Shown here: positions 56,419-64,000 of the stretch, piece by piece
Numbering within the stretch: position 1 is the first letter of the stretch
Layout of the letters: each line of letters opens with the position of its first letter
Assembly (NCBI GenBank): GCA_903917565.1
Contig: CAIXBB010000038.1
Span: forward strand, 1-64,000
Direction of reading: 5' to 3'
DNA: 64,000 nt
Source: an uncultured cyanobacterium
Lineage (GTDB): Bacteria > Cyanobacteriota > Cyanobacteriia > PCC-6307 > Cyanobiaceae
The notes under the pieces: model-generated
Database searches by the model: none
What the model was told of the DNA's origin: nothing
What the model saw: the letters and a program-made list of their open reading frames with translations, nothing else
Translations under genes and position numbers: made by a program

Positions 56419-57282
56419 TCAGGTGAGCTTGCGATCCAGCATCGGGCGGATCAGCAGGAACAGACCCGCGGCCAGGCCCGCCAGGATGGCGAGGCAGGTA
56501 GCGGCGTTGAGGGACCCGTAGGGAGCCACCAGCACCACGTCGGTGAGGTGGAAGGACCCCGCGTAGGCGGCGCGAATCGGTTCAATCGCGAAGGTAAGGG
56601 GATTCAGGGCCGCCAGCCAGCCCAACCAGGTGGGCATGAATGAAATCGGCGCCAGCGCAGTGCTGGCGAACAGCAGGGGAAGGTTGGCCACGAAGATCAC
56701 CGCGATCAGCTCGATATGGCCCGGCAGAGCGAAGGCCAGCCCGAGGCTGAGGGCGGTGACGGCGAAGACCAGCAGCAGCAGGGTGACCAGCACCAGGAGC
56801 AGCCCAGCCCCTCCGGGCCAGCCATAGCCCAGCAGGGCAGCGGTTGCCATGATTGCCAGACTCTGCACAAGGCTCAGGCTGGTGATGTAGAGCACCGAGG
56901 CGAAGACGATCGAACTGCGGGAGCGCAGCGGTGCCACCAGCAACCGGTTGAGGAAGCCGAATTCACGGTCGAACATCACTGGCAGGCCGGCGTTGAGGGC
57001 GGCACTGAAGGCCGTGAAGACGATCACCCCGGCGCCCAGGAAGCGGCCGTAACTGATGCCGCCGGGGAGCAGGCCCTCCGGGGCGTTGGCGAACAGGGCC
57101 CCGAACAGCACCAGCCAGATCAGCGGCTGCAGCACTCCTGCCACAAGGGTGGACGGTCGCCGGGCCAGCTGGACGAACAGGCGCCGGGTGAGGGCGAGCG
57201 TCTCCTGGGTGATCTCGGCCAGGGCCGAGGGCTCACCGCTGAGAGCGGGGACAGGGGCAATGGAAGGGCTGGCGCTGGTCAT
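56419..57282 (-). CDS. ABC-2 type transporter permease (DrrB-like)
   Basis: The 287-residue protein has about six spans. The N-terminal segment contains RRLFVQLARRPSTLVAGVLQPLIWLVLFG, with MFDREFGFLNRLLVAPLRSR in the cytoplasmic loop, as in ABC-2 permeases of drug and polysaccharide exporters. It pairs with the ATPase encoded immediately upstream (57302-58324), 19 bases away. The exported compound is unknown; adjacency to ctaBA is a conserved-looking picocyanobacterial arrangement. Confidence 0.9.
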   Translation of the reverse strand: MTSASPSIAPVPALSGEPSALAEITQETLALTRRLFVQLARRPSTLVAGVLQPLIWLVLFGALFANAPEGLLPGGISYGRFLGAGVIVFTAFSAALNAGLPVMFDREFGFLNRLLVAPLRSRSSIVFASVLYITSLSLVQSLAIMATAALLGYGWPGGAGLLLVLVTLLLLVFAVTALSLGLAFALPGHIELIAVIFVANLPLLFASTALAPISFMPTWLGWLAALNPLTFAIEPIRAAYAGSFHLTDVVLVAPYGSLNAATCLAILAGLAAGLFLLIRPMLDRKLT

Positions 57283-57301
57283 GGGGAATCAGGGAATCGG
57301 G

Positions 57302-58324
57302 TCATCGCATCGACTGCTTGCGTTCCTCCTTGAGGTCCCGGCGACCCGCCACGGAGAGTTCCGCGTCACTCAGGGTGCGACCGGTGGCCTGAAGGTAGAC
57401 GTCATCCAGGCTGGGGCGGCTCTGGGCCAGGGCGAACACCGGCAGATGGGCCTCGGCCAGCTGCCGCCGCAGGATCTCCACCACCCCACTGTCCTCCACC
57501 ACCAGGTTGAGGGAATAGCCCTGGGCCCGGTTGACCACCACCTGCCTGACACCACGGCAGGCCTGGAGAAGATCCCGCACCCGGAACGCCTCCTGCTCAT
57601 CGCTGAACTCCCGCACCCGGAGCGTCACCCGGTCGCCGCCGAGGGCGCCCTTGAGGGAAGAGGGGGTGCCTTCGGCGATCACCCGGCCGCCATCAATGAT
57701 GGCCAGCCGGTCGGCCAGGGCATCCACTTCCTCGAGGTAGTGGCTGCTGAGCAGCACCGTGGTGCCCTGATCGCGCAGCTGCTGAAGCACCTGCCAGATG
57801 GTGGCGCGGCTCTCGATGTCGAGGCCCACCGTGGGTTCATCGAGCACCAGCACCCTGGGGCGGTGCAGCAGGCCGGCCGCCAGGTCGAGGCGACGGCGCA
57901 TGCCGCCGGAGTAGCTGCCGCAGCGGCGGTCGATCCAGGTACCCATGGCGAGGAGCTCGATCAGCTCGGCGGTGCGGGCCAGGCGGTCGGCGGCACCCAT
58001 GTGGTGGAGGGCCGCCTGAAGGTGCAGCAGCTCCCTGCCGCTGAGGATCTTGTCGATGGCCGCATCCTGGGCGACGTACCCCAGCAGGCGCCTGACGGAC
58101 CGGGGTTCGGCCAGGCCATCCACCCCGGCCACGTGGACCTGGCCGGCATCGGGAGCCAGCAGGGTGCAGAGGATGCGCAGGGCCGTCGTCTTGCCGGCGC
58201 CATTGGGTCCGAGCAGCCCATAGAGGGAGCCCGCAGGCACACTCAGGGAGAGGTCGTCCAGGGCCTGCACCGGTTCAACCTTGCGGCCGCCGAAACGCTT
58301 GCTGAGGTGCTGGAGCTCGATCAA
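57302..58324 (-). CDS. ABC transporter ATP-binding protein (DrrA-like)
   Basis: The 340-residue ATPase has Walker A GPNGAGKTT (residues 39-47), the signature YSGGMRRRLDLAAGLL, Walker B VLVLDEPTVGLD and the switch His in LLSSHYLEEVDAL, and a longer C-terminal domain (about residues 230-340) typical of DrrA-like exporters. The TTG start at 58324 is the earliest codon that keeps the conserved strand IELQHLSKRFG. It drives the ABC-2 permease encoded next. Confidence 0.9.
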   Translation of the reverse strand: MIELQHLSKRFGGRKVEPVQALDDLSLSVPAGSLYGLLGPNGAGKTTALRILCTLLAPDAGQVHVAGVDGLAEPRSVRRLLGYVAQDAAIDKILSGRELLHLQAALHHMGAADRLARTAELIELLAMGTWIDRRCGSYSGGMRRRLDLAAGLLHRPRVLVLDEPTVGLDIESRATIWQVLQQLRDQGTTVLLSSHYLEEVDALADRLAIIDGGRVIAEGTPSSLKGALGGDRVTLRVREFSDEQEAFRVRDLLQACRGVRQVVVNRAQGYSLNLVVEDSGVVEILRRQLAEAHLPVFALAQSRPSLDDVYLQATGRTLSDAELSVAGRRDLKEERKQSMR

Positions 58325-58362
58325 GCCGGGATCAATCGCGAAGGGCCGGAAGCCAGGTCAAT

Positions 58363-59358
58363 CTAGGCAGCTGCCGTGGGAGCCAGATGGAGAGCAGCGG
58401 CCACCAGAGCACCCGGCGCGCCGGCGCTGGCCAGGGGCGTGCGGGCCAGCACCAGCAGCAGGCAGATGCCAAAGAGGTAGAAGATCGACCAGCGGAACAG
58501 GCTTCTGGCGCGGCGGGGATCGCTGGGATCCTCCAGCAGGCTGGCGCTGAGCTGGAGCAACCTTCCGTTGAAAGGAAGCACCAGCAGGCCGTAGAGCCAG
58601 CCTCCACTGGGAAGGGCGATCACACCCACCAGGCTCATGGCCACCGTCACCCAGCTGTAGCGGCGGATCGCCCCAGCCGTGACCTCCAGACCCTTCACGA
58701 CCGGCAGCATCGGGATACCGACGGAGCGGTAGTCCTCGTGGAGCAGCAGGGCCAGGGCCCAGAAATGGGCGGGCGTCCAGACCATCACCAGGCTGAACAG
58801 CCACCAGCTGCTCCAGCCGAGGTGGCCGGTGGCGGCGGCCGCCCCCACCAGGGGGGGAATGGCGCCGGCGATGCCGCCGATGACGATGTTCTGGGTGGTG
58901 CGTGGCTTGAGGAGGGCCGTGTAGAGCAGCACGTAGCTGCACAGGCCCAGCAGGGCCAGGGAGGCGGCCAGGGCGTTCACGCCCAGGACGAGCACCAGCA
59001 CCGAAGCGACCGTGAGGCCGACGGCAAGGGCGAAGGCCTGGCGTTGGGCCAGTCGGCCCGAAGGCAGCGCACGGCGGCTGGTCCGCTGCATGCGGCCGTC
59101 GAGTTCCTCCTCCCAGAGGCAGTTCAGGACACCGGCCGCCGCCGAGGCCATCGAGCCACCCACCAGGGTGCAGACCATTCGCACCGGATCCAGGGGCCAG
59201 GCCGCCGTGAGGGCCATGCCCCCGACCGTGGTGGCGAGCAGCAGCGGGATGAGCCTTGGCTTGGCCACCTCAAGCCAGGCCGGCAGCTTCACGGAAGGTC
59301 GGATCGCTGCCGGCGCAGGGGATGCGGCGATGGCCGACACGGCGCTGACACTAACCAT
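58363..59358 (-). CDS. ctaB: Protoheme IX farnesyltransferase (heme O synthase)
   Basis: CtaB/CyoE adds a farnesyl group to heme B to give heme O, the precursor of heme A for the aa3 oxidase. The 331-residue protein has about nine spans, the [19 protein letters not shown] start, the [18 protein letters not shown] prenyl-diphosphate site, and the [20 protein letters not shown] and [18 protein letters not shown] blocks. It overlaps the end of ctaA by eight bases, so both are co-transcribed. Confidence 0.95.
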   Translation of the reverse strand: MVSVSAVSAIAASPAPAAIRPSVKLPAWLEVAKPRLIPLLLATTVGGMALTAAWPLDPVRMVCTLVGGSMASAAAGVLNCLWEEELDGRMQRTSRRALPSGRLAQRQAFALAVGLTVASVLVLVLGVNALAASLALLGLCSYVLLYTALLKPRTTQNIVIGGIAGAIPPLVGAAAATGHLGWSSWWLFSLVMVWTPAHFWALALLLHEDYRSVGIPMLPVVKGLEVTAGAIRRYSWVTVAMSLVGVIALPSGGWLYGLLVLPFNGRLLQLSASLLEDPSDPRRARSLFRWSIFYLFGICLLLVLARTPLASAGAPGALVAAALHLAPTAAA

Positions 59359-60316
59359 GGGCCACCTCGAGACGGGTAGGAACGGAAGGGGACGGGAACG
59401 ACAGCCCCCAGAGGCCACCGAGCACGCCCACCAGCAGCGCGGCGGTGAGCTGGTGAGCGACGGTGACGGCGGGAACGGCGAGCTGGAGCCGCAGGGTGAA
59501 GACCCCGAGGGCCACCTGAACCAGCACCAGAGCGGCGGCGGCGAACGCCAGGCCCTGCAGGCGCCGGTGACCGGCCGGCAGGGCCACCGAGCCGGCGGCC
59601 AGCAGCAACACCGCAACGGCCGCCGGATAGGCCCCCTGCCGATGCAGCAGCAACCAGCGGCAACCCTCGCCGGCCTGCAGACAGAGATCGGCGGCCCAGC
59701 GGCTGGCCATGGCCCCACCCAGCAGGCACTGGGCGCCGAAGAGCAGGGCCGCCAGAACCGGAAGGGAGGGCCACCAGCGCGGCAGGGCACTCGCATCGGC
59801 GTCAGCCACCTGCACCTCGGCGCACGCCAGGCCCTGGTGCATGGCGCTCAACAGCAGCACCAGGCTGAGGGCCGTGGCCAGATGCAGGGTGACGGTGGGA
59901 GCGGCCAGCTGGCTGAGCACGGTGAGGGCTCCGAGCCCGCCCTGCACAGCCACCAGGACCAGAGCCAGGCCGGAGCTCCAGGGCAGCCAACCTGGAAATC
60001 GGGCACGGAACCGCAGGCTGAGGGCGAACAGCAGCAGGAGGGCGACACCCACCAGGAAGGCGTCGAGACGGTGAAACCATTCCAGGAACACCTGGAGATT
60101 CCACTGCTGGCCGGGCCAGAGCACCCCATAGCAAAGGGGCCAGTCCGGGCAGGCCAGGCCCGCCTCCATCACCCGCGTGGCACCGCCGATGGCCACCAGA
60201 GACACCAGGGCGACGACGAGGTGGGCCGTGAGCAGGGGCACCAGGCGCAGGGGCCAGCCGGCCACTGCGGTGGACAGGGGCCGAGGCAGGGGTTGCGCGG
60301 AGGGCGCCACGGCCAT
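59351..60316 (-). CDS. ctaA: Heme A synthase (CtaA)
   Basis: CtaA oxidises heme O to heme A. The 321-residue protein has eight spans and two extracytoplasmic cysteine pairs, [11 protein letters not shown] (about residues 54-64) and CLQAGEGC later, as in the Bacillus-type enzyme. Histidines suited to heme binding are in [17 protein letters not shown] and [10 protein letters not shown]. The ATG at 60316 is chosen. It is divergent from ctaC, with 198 bases between them. Confidence 0.93.
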   Translation of the reverse strand: MAVAPSAQPLPRPLSTAVAGWPLRLVPLLTAHLVVALVSLVAIGGATRVMEAGLACPDWPLCYGVLWPGQQWNLQVFLEWFHRLDAFLVGVALLLLFALSLRFRARFPGWLPWSSGLALVLVAVQGGLGALTVLSQLAAPTVTLHLATALSLVLLLSAMHQGLACAEVQVADADASALPRWWPSLPVLAALLFGAQCLLGGAMASRWAADLCLQAGEGCRWLLLHRQGAYPAAVAVLLLAAGSVALPAGHRRLQGLAFAAAALVLVQVALGVFTLRLQLAVPAVTVAHQLTAALLVGVLGGLWGLSFPSPSVPTRLEVAHG

Positions 60317-60359
60317 GAACAGGTGCTCTTCTGGGCACTCAAGTTAGCGGGCATTGAAA

Positions 60360-60386
60360 GATGTGCGAATCAGCACATCGTGCGAA
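60360..60386. promoter_or_regulatory. Inverted and direct repeat in the ctaA/ctaC intergenic region
   Basis: GATGTGC at 60360-60366 and GCACATC at 60373-60379 are a perfect 7-bp inverted repeat with a 6-base spacer. GTGCGAA occurs at 60363-60369 and again at 60380-60386, 17 bases apart. The site lies between the divergent oxidase and heme A genes. It could be an operator or an RNA hairpin; no protein is known to bind it from the sequence. Confidence 0.4.
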
Positions 60387-60514
60387 CTGAATGTGAAATT
60401 TCTCCGAAATTGCCTCTCTGGCTACAACGAACGCACGGCCCGCGAACGGCCTTCCATAAGCTGTTGAGATCAGGAGCTCTCCAGCCTCCCGAGCGCCGTC
60501 CCGCCGCCGCCACC

Positions 60515-61393
60515 GTGCCGATTCCCTCCTCCCTGGTCACCCTGCTGGTGGGCATGGCGCTCGTCCTGTCCGGTCTGTGGGTGGGCTACAACGTCGACCT
60601 CCTCCCCCTCGACGCCAGCGCTAACGCGCCTGTCTACGACTCCCTGTTCCGGGTGCTGTTCAGCATCGGCACGATCCTGTTCCTAGGCATCGTCGGCCTG
60701 GTGGTGTTCAGCCTGGTGCGGTTCCGCCGTCGGGCCGGCGACCAAACCGACGGGCTGGCGATCGAGGGGAACCTGCCTCTCGAGCTCGTCTGGACGGCGA
60801 TCCCGGCGATCGTGGTGCTGTTCGTGGGCCTCTACAGCTACGACATCTACCAGCGGATGGGTGGCATGAGCAGCCTCAACGACCATTCCGCCATGCATCA
60901 GATGCCCGCGATGGAAACCATGGAGGCCTCTGCCATCGCCGTCGAGGGCGGCAAGGAGCCCGCAGCCCGTGTCTGGGGGGGCATCGGCACCGGGGCCGGC
61001 GAGGCCAATGTCCTGCCGGTGGAGGTGACGGCGATGCAGTTCGCCTTCATCTTCCACTACCCCGAAGCAGACATCACCAGTGGCGAGCTCCACGTGCCCA
61101 ATGGCCGGCCGGTGGAGCTGCGCATGAAGGCGAACGACGTGATCCACGCCTTCTGGGTGCCCCAGTTCCGGCTCAAGCAGGACGTGGTCCCCGGCCAGCC
61201 CACCGTGCTCACCTTCACCCCCACCAAGGCCGGCAGCTACCCGATCATCTGCGCCGAGCTCTGCGGCCCCTACCACGGCGGTATGCGCTCCACCGTGGTG
61301 GTTCACGAACCCGATGCCTATGACGCCTGGCTGCAGAAGAACAGCCCCGTGAAGGCCACGGTCGCCAGCGCGCCGAGCACCCCCACCGCCTGA
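60515..61393 (+). CDS. ctaC: Cytochrome c oxidase subunit II (CtaC)
   Basis: Subunit II receives electrons from cytochrome c6 or plastocyanin through the CuA centre. The 292-residue protein starts with GTG, has two spans (about residues 5-25 and 45-70), the loop ELVWTAIPAIVVLFVGLYS, and a cupredoxin domain with the CuA motif CAELCGPYHGGM plus the His in VIHAFWVPQ. A Met/Gly-rich region (about residues 105-165) separates the anchor from the copper domain. The longer upstream frame belongs to another reading. Confidence 0.94.
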   Translation: MPIPSSLVTLLVGMALVLSGLWVGYNVDLLPLDASANAPVYDSLFRVLFSIGTILFLGIVGLVVFSLVRFRRRAGDQTDGLAIEGNLPLELVWTAIPAIVVLFVGLYSYDIYQRMGGMSSLNDHSAMHQMPAMETMEASAIAVEGGKEPAARVWGGIGTGAGEANVLPVEVTAMQFAFIFHYPEADITSGELHVPNGRPVELRMKANDVIHAFWVPQFRLKQDVVPGQPTVLTFTPTKAGSYPIICAELCGPYHGGMRSTVVVHEPDAYDAWLQKNSPVKATVASAPSTPTA

Positions 61394-61439
61394 TCGACCG
61401 ATCCCCAGGTCCCCACTCCGTCCGCTCCTTCCTGCCCCG

Positions 61440-63107
61440 ATGACCGTCGCTTCCCCCAACGACTTCCAGGACAGCCTCCAGCCCCAGGGCTGGCTGCGCT
61501 ATTTCAGCTTCAGCCTCGATCACAAGGTGATTGGCCTCCAGTATCTGGTGACCGGCTTCCTCTTCTATTTCATCGGCGGCGCCATGGCGGGGGTGATCCG
61601 TGCCGAGCTGGCCAGCCCGATCTCCGATTTCGTCAGCCGGGAGACGTACAACGAGGTTCTCACACTGCACGGCACAGTGATGATCTTCCTGTGGATCGTG
61701 CCGGTGGTGAATGGCGGCTTCGGCAACTACCTGATTCCCTTCTACGTGGGCGCCAGGGACATGGCCTTCCCCAGGCTCAACGCCGTGGCCTTCTGGATGA
61801 TTCCTCCGGCGGGGATCCTGTTGATCGGCAGTTACTTCATCACCGGCTCAGCCCAGTCCGGCTGGACGGCCTATCCCCCTCTGAGCCTCACCACCCCCGC
61901 CCTGGGCCAGGTGGTGTGGATCGTGAGCGTGCTGCTGCTGGGGGGCAGCTCGATCTTCGGCGGCATCAACTTCATCGCCACCGTGCTCAAGCTGCGGCGG
62001 CCGGGGCTGCGACTGATGCAGCTGCCCATGTACTGCTGGGCGATGCTCGGCACCAGCATCCTGGTGGTGCTCTCCACCCCCGTGCTGGCCGGCACCCTGT
62101 TGCTGCTCAGCTTCGACATCGTGGCCCACACAGGCTTCTTCAACCCCGCCCTGGGTGGAAATGTGGTGGTGTACCAGCACCTGTTCTGGTTCTATTCCCA
62201 TCCAGCGGTCTACATCATGGTGCTCCCGGCCTTTGGACTGGTGAGCGAAATCCTGCCTATCCACGCCCGCAAGCCCCTGTTCGGCTACACCACCATGGTG
62301 TATTCGATCATGGCCATCGTGGTGCTCGGCCTGGTGGTCTGGGCCCACCACATGTTCACCAGCGGCACCCCGCCCTGGATGCGTCTCTTCTTCACGATCG
62401 CCACATCATTCATCGCCGTGCCGACGGGCATCAAGTTCTTCAACTGGTTGGCCACCCTCTGGGGCGGAAAACTGGCCCTGAACAGCGCCATGCTGTTCTC
62501 CTGCGCCTTCATCGTCAACTTCGTGTTCGGCGGGATCACCGGAGTGGCCCTGGCCCAGGTCCCCTTCGACATCCATGTGCACGACACCTACTTCGTGGTC
62601 GGCCACTTCCACTACATCGTCTATGGCGGAACGGTGTTCGTGATCTTCGCCTCCATTTACCATTGGTATCCGAAGTTCACCGGCCGCCTGCTCAATGAAG
62701 ATCTGGGCCGGCTGCATTTCCTGCTCACTTTCGTCGGTTTCAACCTCTGCTTCGCGCCCCAGCACTGGCTTGGCCTCAACGGCATGCCGCGACGGGTTGC
62801 CGAGTACGACCCCAGCTTCACCACCCTCAACCAGATCAGCAGTGTGGGGGCCCTGCTGATGGCCATCAGCAGCCTGCCCTTCCTCTACAACGTCCTGGTG
62901 AGCGCCTTCCGCGGCCAGGTGGCCGGCGACAACCCCTGGAACGCCCTGACCCCCGAATGGCTCACCTCCTCGCCACCGCCGGTGGAGAACTGGATCGGTG
63001 AAGCGCCGCTGGTGAAACACCCCTACGGTTACGGCGTTGAGGAAGACACCCTGAGCGTGGAGGCCGCCACCGGCAGGGACCTCTGGAGCGGCGCCGGACG
63101 CCGCTGA
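61440..63107 (+). CDS. ctaD: Cytochrome c oxidase subunit I (CtaD), YSHP-type
   Basis: Subunit I carries heme a and the heme a3-CuB centre where O2 is reduced. The 555-residue protein has 12 spans, LHGTVMIFLW (heme a ligand), the CuB/Tyr region FWFYSHPAVYIMVLP, the CuB pair WAHHMFTSG and the heme ligands in VGHFHYIVYGG. The motif YSHPAV replaces GHPEV, so the D-channel Glu is absent, the pattern of A2-type oxidases. It lies 46 bases after ctaC. Located in plasma and/or thylakoid membranes. Confidence 0.97.
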   Translation: MTVASPNDFQDSLQPQGWLRYFSFSLDHKVIGLQYLVTGFLFYFIGGAMAGVIRAELASPISDFVSRETYNEVLTLHGTVMIFLWIVPVVNGGFGNYLIPFYVGARDMAFPRLNAVAFWMIPPAGILLIGSYFITGSAQSGWTAYPPLSLTTPALGQVVWIVSVLLLGGSSIFGGINFIATVLKLRRPGLRLMQLPMYCWAMLGTSILVVLSTPVLAGTLLLLSFDIVAHTGFFNPALGGNVVVYQHLFWFYSHPAVYIMVLPAFGLVSEILPIHARKPLFGYTTMVYSIMAIVVLGLVVWAHHMFTSGTPPWMRLFFTIATSFIAVPTGIKFFNWLATLWGGKLALNSAMLFSCAFIVNFVFGGITGVALAQVPFDIHVHDTYFVVGHFHYIVYGGTVFVIFASIYHWYPKFTGRLLNEDLGRLHFLLTFVGFNLCFAPQHWLGLNGMPRRVAEYDPSFTTLNQISSVGALLMAISSLPFLYNVLVSAFRGQVAGDNPWNALTPEWLTSSPPPVENWIGEAPLVKHPYGYGVEEDTLSVEAATGRDLWSGAGRR

Positions 63108-63153
63108 TCGCCCCACCGCTTTCCATTCCCCGCACTCCCCACTCCGTCGCCCC

Positions 63154-63756
63154 ATGACCAGCCTCGCCACCAGCACCAGCACCGCCGAGGTGGCCACCGC
63201 CGAGGCCCATGGCGGCCATGCGGATCTGAGGCTTTTCGGCCTGGCCACCTTCTTGGTGGCCGATGGCATGACCTTCGCGGGCTTCTTCGCCGCCTATCTC
63301 ACCTTCCGTGCGGTCAATCCCCTGCCGGCAGGATCCACCTATGAGCTGGAACTGCTGCTGCCCTCAATCAACACCATGCTGCTGCTGGTGAGCAGCTACA
63401 CCTTCCACCGCTCCGGCCGCAATCTGCTGCTGGGCCAGATGGGCCCCTGCCGTGGCTGGCTGCTGCTCACAGCAGCCCTTGGGGCGGCCTTTCTGGGGGG
63501 GCAGATGGTGGAGTACTTCTCGCTGCCCTTCGGCCTCACCGACAACCTCTTCGCCAGCACGTTCTATGCGCTGACGGGCTTCCATGGACTGCACGTCACC
63601 CTCGGGGTGATCTGCATCCTTCTGGTCTGGTTCCAGACCCGCAGCGGCGGTCGCGTCACCAGTGCCGCCCCCTTCGGCCTGGAGGCCGCAGAGCTCTACT
63701 GGCATTTCGTCGACGGCATCTGGGTGGTCCTTTACGGAATTCTTTACCTGCTCTGA
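63154..63756 (+). CDS. ctaE: Cytochrome c oxidase subunit III (CtaE)
   Basis: The 200-residue protein has five spans, fewer than the seven of the mitochondrial subunit but normal for many bacteria: LATFLVADGMTFAGFFAAYL at about residues 28-47, LLPSINTMLLLVSSYTFH, WLLLTAALGAAFLGGQ, FYALTGFHGLHVTLGV and the final AELYWHFVDGIWVVLYGILY. It supports subunit I structurally. It follows ctaD by 46 bases and ends the ctaCDE operon. Confidence 0.95.
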   Translation: MTSLATSTSTAEVATAEAHGGHADLRLFGLATFLVADGMTFAGFFAAYLTFRAVNPLPAGSTYELELLLPSINTMLLLVSSYTFHRSGRNLLLGQMGPCRGWLLLTAALGAAFLGGQMVEYFSLPFGLTDNLFASTFYALTGFHGLHVTLGVICILLVWFQTRSGGRVTSAAPFGLEAAELYWHFVDGIWVVLYGILYLL

Positions 63757-63877
63757 TTCCCTGACTGTTGCCTGTTCAGCACCATGATCGGCACAATCAA
63801 TTAAGAAGTTTCCGTCTGGCCGGCTGATGGGTGCCCAGAAAGGACCAGCCTATGAGAACAGTTCCGCCGCGTCCGTC

Positions 63878-64000
63878 ATGTTGGAAGGCCAGGCGTTGCT
63901 GGAGAGAGCCCGTTCGCTGAGCAATCGCCCTGAGGACCAGATCGCCCGTGCCTGCGGCTATGTGGGGCCGAGCGGCAGGGTGCTCAAGAAGAACTTCTAC
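63878..64000 (+). CDS. cyAbrB-type transcriptional regulator, N-terminal part (cut by window end)
   Basis: The first 41 codons read MLEGQALLERARSLSNRP and then DQIARACGYVGPSG, followed by VLKKNFY. Cyanobacterial AbrB-like regulators have this pattern: a helix with LL..V..L, a RACGY motif and then F(Y) before a DNA-binding region. cyAbrB proteins control carbon and nitrogen metabolism genes. The gene continues beyond the window. The ATG at 63878 is the only good start seen. It is 121 bases after ctaE. Confidence 0.75.
   Translation, partial: MLEGQALLERARSLSNRPEDQIARACGYVGPSGRVLKKNFY

Overview
The window is a GC-rich, gene-dense stretch of a cyanobacterial chromosome. It encodes Mg-chelatase ChlI, photosystem I subunits PsaF and PsaJ, cytochrome b6f subunits PetG, PetC and PetA, a high-light-inducible protein, a UbiA prenyltransferase, cyanobacteria-specific DUF3370 and DUF3067 proteins, and the start of a cyAbrB regulator. 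High GC, many GTG starts, 4-bp gene overlaps and this gene content suggest a picocyanobacterium of the Synechococcus/Cyanobium type. This assignment is inference; no rRNA is present.

Layout. 1-1600: the 3' end of an IS630-type transposase abuts a 5'-truncated gene for a protein with a PEP-CTERM-like tail, followed by an HpsJ-like membrane protein. 1600-10212: petG, then a long rightward operon (cytM, trmJ-like, serine hydrolase, DUF3370, chlI, ruvC, 5-FCL, two small proteins, sufE, hom). 10237-14722: a second PEP-CTERM-like gene divergent from a second HpsJ-like gene, then a peptide-type ABC binding protein and permease. 14751-24358: alpha/beta hydrolase and MFS transporter (divergent, overlapping), an ABC ATPase/FtsX permease/lipocalin-like operon, a beta-hydroxyacid dehydrogenase and ychF. 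24580-30814: membrane-fusion protein, wecB, pilT-like ATPase, hli, tsaD, psaFJ, gmk. 30876-38334: rqcH, tatC, petC, petA, lgt, cobM, alkB and a lipoprotein. 38469-47738: tRNA-Val, a RodZ-like protein, ppx, ubiA, LD-carboxypeptidase, a CpeT-like fusion protein, ispD, a GT9-like protein, a K+ channel and fabG. 47739-53039: a lower-GC island with a gene-poor stretch, then a five-gene sugar/glycan cassette. 53133-64000: groEL2, nanE, an ABC exporter, and ctaBA divergent from ctaCDE (aa3-type terminal oxidase), ending in a partial cyAbrB gene.

How it fits together. Several neighbourhoods are functionally coherent. tatC lies just upstream of petC, whose product carries a twin-arginine signal. ctaA and ctaB make heme A for the oxidase encoded by ctaCDE. 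psaF and psaJ form one unit ended by a clear terminator. The least explained parts are: (a) PEP-CTERM-like genes next to HpsJ-like genes at two separate loci; (b) the lower-GC glycan cassette, whose first enzyme lacks the canonical SDR tyrosine; (c) a CpeT-like protein with an extra C-terminal domain, next to ispD; (d) an Att-like ABC/lipocalin operon; and (e) lgt and an efflux adaptor that appear to use non-standard start codons. No CRISPR array, prophage or rRNA operon was seen.
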